From the NCBI RefSeq assembly GCF_011947265.1, contig NZ_JAATHD010000013.1, positions 62,001-126,000 of the forward strand: a stretch of DNA of 64,000 nt, read 5' to 3'. The stretch is from Paenibacillus sp. HB172176. GTDB taxonomy: Bacteria > Bacillota > Bacilli > Paenibacillales > Paenibacillaceae. Position 1 is the first letter of the stretch. The number at the start of each line of letters is the position of its first letter. Positions 53,612 to 61,623 of this stretch are shown one piece after another. The translations under genes and the position numbers were made by a program. The notes beneath the pieces are model-generated. The model saw only the letters and a program-made list of their open reading frames with translations, made no database searches and was not told where the DNA came from.

Positions 53612-53854
53612 TGAGTCTTCGTTAGAGTTTGATGAGCTCCATCATCGGAGCCTGCTTCAGGCTACTTCGCTGATTCCGACTCAGGCTTCTTCCCTGGATT
53701 CCGCATCCCTGCTCTCTTCTTGGCCTAACATCAGGGCGCGTTATATTCTGAACCGCGCAGCGGCATACGTCGGTTTGCTTCCTTGCGCCAATCATGATAC
53801 ATTGCAAGCAATATGAAATACAGGACTGAAATTTGGAACGGATACGGAGGATGA
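53612..53854. other. Spacer before selO
   Basis: 243 bp without a supported gene. It should hold the selO promoter; no clear hexamers were found. A 61-codon minus-strand frame here has no ribosome site. Confidence 0.35.
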
Positions 53855-55345
53855 ATGATGACTACGAACGCTCAAAAACATGAAGAGTCAGGCTGGCATT
53901 TCGACAACAGTTATGCAAGGCTGCCCGAGAAGCTGTTCACCTTGCAGGAGCCCGCGAAGGCGCGTTCGCCCAAGCTTGTGCTGTTCAATGCCGAATTGGC
54001 CGCCGGGCTCGGCTTGAACCCGGAGAAGCTGCAGAGCCCCGAAGGAGCTGAGATTTTCGCCGGCAATCGCTTGCCGGTGGGCGCTCTGCCGCTGGCGCAG
54101 GCCTATGCGGGGCATCAATTCGCCTATTTCACGATGCTCGGCGACGGCCGCGCGGTGCTGCTCGGGGAACAGATGACGCCGAAGGGAGAGCGTTTCGACG
54201 TTCAACTCAAAGGCGGCGGCCGCACGCCGTATTCCCGCGGAGGCGACGGACGGGCGGCGCTCGGGCCGATGCTGCGCGAATACATCATGAGCGAGGCGAT
54301 GCACGCGCTAGGCATTCCGACAACGCGCAGCCTTGCCGTGGCGGCCACGGGCGAGCCGGTGTTCCGCGAGTCCGAGCTGCAAGGCGCGGTGCTGACGCGA
54401 GTGGCGGCCAGCCACATCCGCGTGGGCACGTTCCAATTCGCGGCGAATGCAGACGAAGGGCAGGAGTTGCTGCGGGCGCTCACTAGCTACACGCTGGAAC
54501 GGCATTATCCGGAAGCGGCAAGCGGGGAGAATGACGCGCTAGCGCTGCTCAGGTCCGTCATTTGCAGCCAGGCCGCGCTCCTTGCGAAATGGCAGCTTGC
54601 AGGCTTCATTCACGGCGTCATGAATACCGACAACATGGCGCTTAGCGGAGAGACGATCGATTACGGTCCTTGCGCGTTCATGGATGCCTATGATCCGGCG
54701 ACGGTGTTCAGCTCCATCGACAGGCAAGGCCGATATGCTTATGGCAATCAGCCGCAGATCGCGGCATGGAATTTGGCGAGGCTCGCGGAAGCGCTGCTGC
54801 CGCTTCTGCATGAAGACGAAGATGCGGCGGTGAAGCTGGCGGAGGATGAGTTGGCCGCATTCGCAGAGCTCTATTACAGGCACTGGCTGGCGGGGATGAG
54901 GGCGAAGCTTGGTTTGTTCGGCGAACAGTCCGAGGATGAGGCATTGGTCACGGAGTTGCTGCAATTGATGCAGGAGCATAAAGCGGATTACACGAATACA
55001 TTCCTGCGGTTGATGGGCGAAGCGGTGGAGCTGGGCGGCTTCGATCTGTTCGGCTCGGAAGCTTTCGCCGCTTGGCTGGTGAAGCGGCAGGCGAGGCTTG
55101 AGAAGCAGCAGGAGGACAAGGAAGCGTCGCTGCAGCTCATGAAGAGCAGCAATCCCGCTCTTATTCCGCGCAATCATCGGGTGGAGGAGGCGCTGAGGGC
55201 AGCCGAGGAAGACGACGACTACAGTGTGCTGCACAAGCTTCTTCTTGCGCTGGAGCAGCCGTACGCCCATTCGCCGGAGCAGGCGCAATTTGCCGAGCTG
55301 CCCCCTAAGGCGGATCGCCCGTACCGCACCTATTGCGGGACCTGA
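53855..55345 (+). CDS. selO: Protein adenylyltransferase SelO (UPF0061/YdiU)
   Basis: 496 residues. Pseudokinase-fold AMPylator that transfers AMP to Ser/Thr/Tyr residues of target proteins. Hallmarks: LAQAYAGHQFAYFTMLGDGRA, LKGGGRTPYSRGGDGRA, GVMNTDNM and DYGPCAFMDAY. The C-terminus ends YCGT, with Cys where some eukaryotic homologues carry selenocysteine. ATG 53855, or more likely the adjacent ATG 53858, which has the better distance to GGAGG. Confidence 0.93.
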   Translation: MMTTNAQKHEESGWHFDNSYARLPEKLFTLQEPAKARSPKLVLFNAELAAGLGLNPEKLQSPEGAEIFAGNRLPVGALPLAQAYAGHQFAYFTMLGDGRAVLLGEQMTPKGERFDVQLKGGGRTPYSRGGDGRAALGPMLREYIMSEAMHALGIPTTRSLAVAATGEPVFRESELQGAVLTRVAASHIRVGTFQFAANADEGQELLRALTSYTLERHYPEAASGENDALALLRSVICSQAALLAKWQLAGFIHGVMNTDNMALSGETIDYGPCAFMDAYDPATVFSSIDRQGRYAYGNQPQIAAWNLARLAEALLPLLHEDEDAAVKLAEDELAAFAELYYRHWLAGMRAKLGLFGEQSEDEALVTELLQLMQEHKADYTNTFLRLMGEAVELGGFDLFGSEAFAAWLVKRQARLEKQQEDKEASLQLMKSSNPALIPRNHRVEEALRAAEEDDDYSVLHKLLLALEQPYAHSPEQAQFAELPPKADRPYRTYCGT

Positions 55346-55753
55346 CTCTGCAATTGGACAAACAGCACTGCCGAAGAGCGGCGCTGTTCATTGGATATCT
55401 GCATCAGACTTGAAGGAACGTCTCTAAAGGTCTCGCGCCGTGCGCAGTTCTCTGCGTGCGGCGTTTCTCTGCTGATTCAGTCACGAGAATAAATGGAAGC
55501 GCGTACATCAGATCGCTATGGAATTTGACGAAATTTAAGGGTGGAAAACCGCGTGCTACTATGGTTTAATTACAATATTGTGAGCTTTTCCTTCAGGGCA
55601 TTGTGGAAATCGGAGCGCGTGAAGTAGTATAATAAAGTGTCCAAGCTGTCTCTAAGCTTTATGGAGATAAAGGCGAGGGCAGCATCACTTGCAGAACTTG
55701 GGCAGCACAGCAGCTAAGAACATCGGTAGTAACACTCAAAGGAGGATTATCAT
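55346..55753. other. Intergenic region before fba
   Basis: About 408 bp. A GC-rich hairpin, CGCCGTGCGCAG with CTGCGTGCGGCG, at 55437-55464 with TTTCTCTG after it, is a likely selO terminator. TATAAT lies near 55630 as a possible -10 for fba, but without a well-placed -35. Nothing else found. Confidence 0.5.
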
Positions 55754-56611
55754 ATGGCTTTGGAATCAATGAAGGACATGCTTAACAAGGCGCTGAAAGA
55801 AGGATATGCGGTAGGTCAGTACAACATTAACAACCTGGAGTGGACGCAAGCAATTCTGGATGCAGCCGAAACCGAGAAATCTCCAGTAATCCTGGGCGTA
55901 TCCGAAGGCGCGGCTCGTTACATGGGCGGCTTCAAGGTTGTAACAGCGATTGTCGGCGCTTTGATCGATGAGATGAAGATCACTGTTCCGGTTGCGATTC
56001 ACCTCGACCATGGCTCCAGCTTCGAGAAGTGCAAAGCGGCTATCGATGCCGGCTTCACTTCCGTTATGATCGACGCTTCCCATCATCCATTCGACGAGAA
56101 CGTGGAAACGACGAAGAAGGTTGTTGAATACGCGCATGCGAAAGGCGTTTCTGTCGAGGCTGAGCTTGGCGTAGTCGGCGGACAAGAGGATGATGTTGTA
56201 GCTTCCGGCGTTATCTACGCGGATCCGCAAGAATGCTTCAAGCTGGTTGAACTCACTGGCATCGACTGCCTGGCTCCGGCTCTTGGCTCCGTTCACGGTC
56301 CTTACAAAGGCGAACCGAACCTTGGCTTCAAGGAAATGGAAGAAATCTGCCAAACCATCAAGCTTCCGCTTGTACTGCACGGCGGAACAGGAATTCCGAC
56401 TGAGCACATCAAGAAGTCGATTTCTCTGGGAACAGCGAAAATCAACGTGAACACAGAGAACCAAATCAACTTCACGAAGGTTGCTCGCGAAATCCTGACA
56501 AATGATCAGGAAGTATATGATCCGCGTAAATTCCTGGCTCCGGGCCGCGAAGCGATCAAACAAACTGTTATCGGCAAAATGCGCGAATTCGGCTCGAACA
56601 ACAAAGCTTAA
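55754..56611 (+). CDS. fba: Class II fructose-1,6-bisphosphate aldolase
   Basis: 285 residues, normal length. Zinc-dependent glycolytic aldolase. HLDHGSSFE (zinc ligand H86 next to D85), ASHHPFDEN, GSVHGPYKGEP and LVLHGGTG hold the metal and substrate ligands. AAAGGAGG about 8 nt before ATG 55754. Single gene between terminators. Confidence 0.95.
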   Translation: MALESMKDMLNKALKEGYAVGQYNINNLEWTQAILDAAETEKSPVILGVSEGAARYMGGFKVVTAIVGALIDEMKITVPVAIHLDHGSSFEKCKAAIDAGFTSVMIDASHHPFDENVETTKKVVEYAHAKGVSVEAELGVVGGQEDDVVASGVIYADPQECFKLVELTGIDCLAPALGSVHGPYKGEPNLGFKEMEEICQTIKLPLVLHGGTGIPTEHIKKSISLGTAKINVNTENQINFTKVAREILTNDQEVYDPRKFLAPGREAIKQTVIGKMREFGSNNKA

Positions 56612-56631
56612 TAAACGATTTTTTATCAGAA

Positions 56632-56672
56632 CTGCCGCGTCCAACATCGGTTGGCTTGCGGCAGTTTTTTGT
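56632..56672 (+). terminator. Terminator after fba
   Basis: CTGCCGC...GCGGCAG stem with inner CCAAC/GTTGG pairing, followed by TTTTTTG. Confidence 0.9.
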
Positions 56673-57105
56673 GCTTGCAACTGTAACGGACATTTTCGAC
56701 CTTTAGAAGCTCGTATGAGCCAGCTCAGATTTTTAACGGACATTTGTTCCGCTTAGCGGACTAATCACGTCGATTATTCGTTCGATTTAATCGCTAAGGC
56801 GACCCAATGTCCGTTAGAGAAAATAGGCAGCGAAAAAAGCAGTTTAAGGTGACCCAATGTCCGTTAGAGAAAATAGGCAGCGAAAAAAGCAGTTTAAGGT
56901 GACCCAATGTCCGTTAGAGCAGATTACTGTTTTCCAAGGACGCCGTCAGGCGTTTTTCTTATGAATACTAGAATTTATAAAATTTCGTTTGGAAGGAATG
57001 AACGCTTGCAACTGTAACGGACATTTTCGAGGCTGTGATTTATTGTGGATTCGTGAGGGAGCGTGTGGCCATTTGTCCAAGGTGTGAAGGATAACGGTCA
57101 TAATT
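56673..57105. repeat. Dispersed GGACA repeats and a 50-bp tandem repeat
   Basis: A 27-bp block ending AACGGACATTTTCGA is repeated exactly at 56673-56699 and 57004-57030. Between them a 50-bp unit beginning GACCCAATGTCCGTTAGAG repeats perfectly at 56801-56850 and 56851-56900, with a partial third to 56919. No gene is seen. Confidence 0.85.
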
Positions 57106-57277
57106 GAGGATGTTGATTAACTATGAATCACCAACTTGTAGAACAGCTCAGCCGGTTCTGTTTTTGAAGCTGCTGCAACGAAGGTAAGCAGCGCAAGAGC
57201 GCCAGCCGGAGCGTCATCCGAGTCTGCAGCGCTGGAAACTAACCCTGCAACCCAGTCCGCAGTTAATCGACAGCCTC
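57106..57277. mobile_element. MITE-like repeat element with 51-bp core unit (copy B)
   Basis: Terminal inverted repeats at 57106-57127 and 57256-57277, about 17 of 22 positions matching. The right end is nearly identical to that of copy A. Only one 51-bp unit is present, ending CTGCAGCGCTGGAAA. The 151-bp length difference from copy A is close to three units. Confidence 0.75.
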
Positions 57278-57600
57278 ATCATTGAACGTAAGAGAAGGTA
57301 TTGAAAGGTTTCATCTACTATTTCTGCTTTAACGGTCAAATGCGACCTTTACACTCCGAAAATCTTCTAAAATGTCGCGTAACAGTCGCACATGTCCTTT
57401 AAAACCAGCAAGTCCTTATTCACGAAGAAGAGTCGATAGTCTCATTGGATCTGCTTAGCGGGTTAATAGGGCGGGTAATGCGAGCAAGCTTCAATCTTAA
57501 AAAGTCAGACCTTATAGCAAGTTAAAGGATTTAGGCGGGCCAAAGACGAGCGATATAATGAGATTGTAAACAGCATATGACTCATGAGAGGGGAAGAAAA
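57278..57600. other. Intergenic region before the second sugar ABC operon
   Basis: About 323 bp. Diverged relatives of the GGACA repeat (for example TGCGACCTTTACA near 57350 and CGCACATGTCC near 57388) are present. A promoter for the following operon must lie toward the right; no clear hexamer pair found. Confidence 0.35.
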
Positions 57601-58944
57601 ATGAAAACGAGAAAATCGGCTTGGCTGCTTGTATTGGTTCTATTGTTCGTCACGATTGCAGGTTGCTCCTCCAATAACGGCGGCAATGAAACGACGAATA
57701 CAAATGATAACGGTTTCAAGGTTGGCAGCGATGCTTCCGAGGAGCCGGCGAAGGATGTCACCTTGACGCTCAGCATTTGGGGAGATGACGCGAGGAAAGC
57801 TTTGTACGAGGATTTGATGAAAACGTTCAATGAACAGAATCCGAATATCAAGGTGGATGTGCTGCTCATTCCATTCGCGGAATATCAGCAGAAGCTGTCG
57901 ATAATGCTGGCTTCGAAAACCGCGCCTGACGTGGTGTGGCTGGCGGAGCGCATGGTTCCGCAGTTCATGGGTTCGGGTCAATTAATGGACGTTGCTTCTG
58001 TCAAAGAAGACAGCGCTTACAACTTCGATGATATTTATCCGTCGACGCTGGATTTATACCGCGACGGCGAGAAGCTGTACGGCGTAGGCTTCGCGATTGG
58101 TCCGAAGGAATTATTTTTCAACAAGACGTTGTTCGAGGAGAAGGGGCTGAAGACGCCGCTTGAGCTCTATAAGGAAGGCGACTGGACCTATGACGAGTTC
58201 CTGAAGGCGGCCGAAGCGATCTCCGATCCGGACAAAGGCGTATACGGCGTCAACCTCTTCGGCAGCAATAACTCCTGGAAGAACTGGCAGGATGCGCTTA
58301 TGGACACGATTTGGGCATTCGGCGGCGATATCTTCAATGAGGACAAGACGGCGTTCGCGCTCAATTCGCCGGGCGGCGAGCAGGCGCTGCAATTCTTCAA
58401 CGATCTCATCTACAAATATAACGTACATCCTCAGCCGGGCGATCAGACGACCTTCGAGTCGGGCAAGCTGGGCATGGTGAGGAATACGTACAGCTACTCC
58501 ACAAACGCAAGATCGATTACCGACTTCGAATGGGATATCGCGCCAATGCCGACAGGTCCTAATGCGGATGCGCCGACAGCCGTCGGCATGGCGGGCTATT
58601 CGGTGACGAAGGATACGAAGCATCCGGAGGAAGCGATGAAATTGTTCAAATATATGACGAGCGCGGATGTCATGAGCCAGCTCACCGGCATGTTCCAGCC
58701 GCCTAGAAAATCGGTGTCGGAGTCGGACGCGTTCCTCGATGTGGGCAAGCCGTCGCGCGAAGGCATGATGGCGGCGCTCGTCGATCCGATGGCGAAGGGC
58801 GTTGAGCTGCAGCCGTTCCATGAGAATTGGCAGCAGATCGATGTGAAGATCCAGACGATTCTCGACTACCTCTATACGCAGGACTCCACGGTGAAGGAAG
58901 TGCTGGACCTGATGGACAAGGAAGTCGGGCCGCTCGTGAAGTAA
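57601..58944 (+). CDS. Sugar ABC transporter substrate-binding lipoprotein
   Basis: 447 residues. Lipobox TIAGCSS, then a family-1 (MalE/UgpB-like) binding fold: DVTLTLSIWGDDARKALYEDL, SKTAPDVVWLAERMVPQF. ATG 57601 with GAGGGGAAG upstream. Binds a sugar for the two permeases encoded next. A strong hairpin lies between it and the permeases. Confidence 0.92.
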   Translation: MKTRKSAWLLVLVLLFVTIAGCSSNNGGNETTNTNDNGFKVGSDASEEPAKDVTLTLSIWGDDARKALYEDLMKTFNEQNPNIKVDVLLIPFAEYQQKLSIMLASKTAPDVVWLAERMVPQFMGSGQLMDVASVKEDSAYNFDDIYPSTLDLYRDGEKLYGVGFAIGPKELFFNKTLFEEKGLKTPLELYKEGDWTYDEFLKAAEAISDPDKGVYGVNLFGSNNSWKNWQDALMDTIWAFGGDIFNEDKTAFALNSPGGEQALQFFNDLIYKYNVHPQPGDQTTFESGKLGMVRNTYSYSTNARSITDFEWDIAPMPTGPNADAPTAVGMAGYSVTKDTKHPEEAMKLFKYMTSADVMSQLTGMFQPPRKSVSESDAFLDVGKPSREGMMAALVDPMAKGVELQPFHENWQQIDVKIQTILDYLYTQDSTVKEVLDLMDKEVGPLVK

Positions 58945-58945
58945 A

Positions 58946-59030
58946 GCTGCGGCAGCTCGAGAGAAGCTGCCGCAGCAAGCGAGAATCTGCGGCAGTATCT
59001 TAATCGGGTGTGCGCCGCACACCCGATTTT
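58946..59030 (+). terminator. Two strong hairpins between binding protein and permeases
   Basis: GCTGCGGCAGCT with AGCTGCCGCAGC (58946-58976), then AATCGGGTGTGC with GCACACCCGATT (59002-59028, GCC loop) followed by TT. They can stop part of the transcription or stabilise the upstream mRNA, so the binding protein is made in excess. Confidence 0.75.
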
Positions 59031-59121
59031 CACAGAAAGAGGTTGCACCCTCGCATTTAATCAGAATTAGAACCAAGGCATTGCGCTTATTTCGGTTCAT
59101 CAGGAAAGGCAGGGGTAGACA

Positions 59122-60078
59122 GTGGAGATGAACAATCAAGCTGTGCATAGAAGTCAGAGAGAGACGAGGAAGAGAATTAGGCTGGAGAAACGTGCGAGTC
59201 CGATGGCCAGAAGCGAGAATCGATACGGTTATTTATTTGTATCACCGCTTGTGACAGGGTATATTTTGTTCCTGTTCCTTCCCATTCTCGCCGCGTTTAC
59301 GATGAGTCTGACGAATTGGTCGCTGATCGGCGAGTTCCACTTCGTCGGCTTGCAAAATTATCATAAGCTGTTCACGAATGACACGGTGTTCGTGAAGACG
59401 ATATGGAATACCTTGTATTTCACCGTGCTGCTGGTGCCGTTCAATGTGATCATTACATTGGCGCTGGCGCTGCTTTTGCAGAAGGCGATCCCCGGCATCG
59501 GCTTGTTCCGGACGGTGATCTTCACGCCGGTCGTCACCTCCTTCGTCGTATGGGCGATTGTGTGGAAATATATTTTGCAAACGAAGAACGGGTTGATCAA
59601 TTCCTTGCTCGAGATGGTCGGCGTTCATGGCCCCGCGTGGCTGTATACGACCGCGCTGGCGATCCCGATTGTCGCGATGGTGACCTTGATCAAGGGACTT
59701 GGCATCAATATGGCCATCTTCCTCGCGGCGCTGAATGATGTGCCCAAGATGTATTATGAAGCGGCAAGCATAGAGGGAGCCTCGAAATTCCAGCAATTCC
59801 GCAATGTGACGCTTCCGCTTATTACGCCTTCGCTCTTCCTGGTCATTACGATTACGATGATCGGCTCCATGAAGGTGTTCGCCCAGATTCATGTCATGAC
59901 GGGCGGCGGTCCGGGTACGAGCACCTATGTGTTCGTATACTATATCTACGAGCAGGCATTCAAATATTTCAATTTCGGATACGCGTCGGCGGTTTCGTTC
60001 ATTCTGTTCTTCATTATATTGGCGCTGACGATCGTGCAATGGCTTGGAAGAAGGAGATGGGTTCACTATGAAGACTAA
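59122..60078 (+). CDS. Sugar ABC transporter permease (MalF/LacF-like)
   Basis: 318 residues, six helices with a cytoplasmic N-terminal tail. EAA loop EAASIEGASKFQQFRNVTLP. GTG start 59122 with AGGGG about 7 nt upstream; ATG 59128 is an alternative. Overlaps the next permease by 11 bp. Confidence 0.92.
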   Translation: MEMNNQAVHRSQRETRKRIRLEKRASPMARSENRYGYLFVSPLVTGYILFLFLPILAAFTMSLTNWSLIGEFHFVGLQNYHKLFTNDTVFVKTIWNTLYFTVLLVPFNVIITLALALLLQKAIPGIGLFRTVIFTPVVTSFVVWAIVWKYILQTKNGLINSLLEMVGVHGPAWLYTTALAIPIVAMVTLIKGLGINMAIFLAALNDVPKMYYEAASIEGASKFQQFRNVTLPLITPSLFLVITITMIGSMKVFAQIHVMTGGGPGTSTYVFVYYIYEQAFKYFNFGYASAVSFILFFIILALTIVQWLGRRRWVHYED

Positions 60079-60898
60079 CGGCTTGCAATTAGCGTTGAAA
60101 TACGCCGTTCTAGCGGTGATCAGCGTGATCATCCTTATGCCTTATTATTGGATGGTCGTCACGTCTCTGAAATCGTATACGAAAATATTCGATTTCCCGC
60201 CCCAGTGGTTTCCGAGTCCGATCAAGTGGAGCAACTATGTGGATCTGTTCAAGCAGCAGCCCTTTCACTTGTACTTGTTCAACAGCGTCTACATCGCTGT
60301 CGTAGTAACGCTTGGCGTATGTCTGTTCGGGGCGCTGGCGGGATATGCGTTCGCGAAGCTGGATTTCCGTTACAAAAATTTCATCTTCCTGTTCCTGCTC
60401 AGCTCGATGATGATACCGACCGAGGTGACGACGATACCGCTGTACATCGCGTTCGGGAAGATCGGCATGGTGGATACGCATCTGCCGCTTATTCTTCCGC
60501 CCATGCTGGGCGCGGCGGGCATATTCGGCGTGTTCCTGATGAGGCAGTTCTTCATTACCATCCCGAATGATCTGGTGGAAGCGGCCAAGATCGACGGCTG
60601 CAGCCCGATCGGAACCTTCCTGCGCATCATGTTCCCGCTGGCGGCTCCGGCCATTGCGACTTTGTCGATTATTACGTTTCTGCAAACCTGGAACGAGTTC
60701 TTCGAGCCGCTGGTGTATCTGAACTCCAGCAAGCTGTTCACGATTCCGCTGGCGTTGTCCCTGTTCTCGGATGACGGCGGAACGAAAGGACATCTGATTA
60801 TGGCCGCGTCGGTCGTGGCAACACTGCCTCTGCTTACCGTCTTCTTCTTCGCTCAGCGCAAATTCATCGAAGGCGTGGCGATGACCGGCATCAAGTGA
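60068..60898 (+). CDS. Sugar ABC transporter permease (MalG-like)
   Basis: 276 residues, six helices. EAA loop EAAKIDGCSPIGTFLRIMFP, and the family tail KFIEGVAMTGIK. ATG 60068 preceded by AAGGAG; the upstream frame from 60044 lies within the previous gene. Completes the importer; the ATPase is not encoded here. Confidence 0.92.
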   Translation: MKTNGLQLALKYAVLAVISVIILMPYYWMVVTSLKSYTKIFDFPPQWFPSPIKWSNYVDLFKQQPFHLYLFNSVYIAVVVTLGVCLFGALAGYAFAKLDFRYKNFIFLFLLSSMMIPTEVTTIPLYIAFGKIGMVDTHLPLILPPMLGAAGIFGVFLMRQFFITIPNDLVEAAKIDGCSPIGTFLRIMFPLAAPAIATLSIITFLQTWNEFFEPLVYLNSSKLFTIPLALSLFSDDGGTKGHLIMAASVVATLPLLTVFFFAQRKFIEGVAMTGIK

Positions 60899-60909
60899 TG
60901 CCGGCTCGC

Positions 60910-61623
60910 TCAGCCGCGCTCATTGCGGTAATCGCCGGGCGTGGAGCCGATCCGCTGCTTGAACACGGTCGCGAAATGCTTGGGCGTTGGATACCCGCAC
61001 ATGGAAGCTACCTCGTATATTTTCAGATTCGTCGTCCTCAGCAATTGCTTGCCCCTCTTCATCCGTTCGTCGATCACGTATTCGATATAGGGCTTGCCCG
61101 TTTCCCGCTTGAACAGCGTGGAGAGATAGTGGTAATTCAATTGCACCTGGTCGGCGGCTTGCTGCAGCGAGAGATCCTCGTTCAGGTTTTCTTGAATATA
61201 GGTTTTCACTTGCCGGATAATGTGGCTCGCATCGGTTGGCGAAGCTTCGCCTTCGACGCCTTTGCGCCACTTCTCCAGGCTTTGCGCGAATTCGATATTG
61301 TCGACCGGCTTCAGCAGATAGTCGACGGCATGCAGCCGAATGGCCTCTCTCATGTACAGGAAATCGTCGTAGCCGGACAAGATCAGGAAAGGGATGTCCG
61401 GGATGAGCTGTTTCATGTTTTTCATTAACGTGATGCCATCCATATCGGGCATGCGAATATCGGTGATGACGAGATCCGGCATGAAGGTCTGAATGACCTG
61501 CATGGCGGCCTGGCCGCTCGGAGCCTCTCCCGCAACGACGTAACCTCCGATAATCTCCTCCAGCAATATTTTCAAGCCTCTGCGTATTTGCGCTTCATCT
61601 TCCACCAGAACGACTTTAAGCAT
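60910..61623 (-). CDS. Response regulator with AraC DNA-binding domain (YesN-like)
   Basis: 237 residues. Receiver domain with phosphorylation site D55 (DLVITDIRMPDMDG) and conserved Lys in YLLKPVDN, then AraC helix-turn-helix motifs (LSLQQAADQVQLNYHYLSTLF and YEVASMCGYPTPKHFATVF). ATG 61623 overlaps the kinase stop by 8 bp. Probably activates the convergent sugar importer in response to its kinase. Confidence 0.92.
   Translation of the reverse strand: MLKVVLVEDEAQIRRGLKILLEEIIGGYVVAGEAPSGQAAMQVIQTFMPDLVITDIRMPDMDGITLMKNMKQLIPDIPFLILSGYDDFLYMREAIRLHAVDYLLKPVDNIEFAQSLEKWRKGVEGEASPTDASHIIRQVKTYIQENLNEDLSLQQAADQVQLNYHYLSTLFKRETGKPYIEYVIDERMKRGKQLLRTTNLKIYEVASMCGYPTPKHFATVFKQRIGSTPGDYRNERG

Noticed and set aside
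53272..53625. 117-codon repetitive protein across the 51-bp array, also open on the other strand
   Set aside because: The 51-bp period keeps several frames open; no ribosome site and no conserved start between copies A and B.
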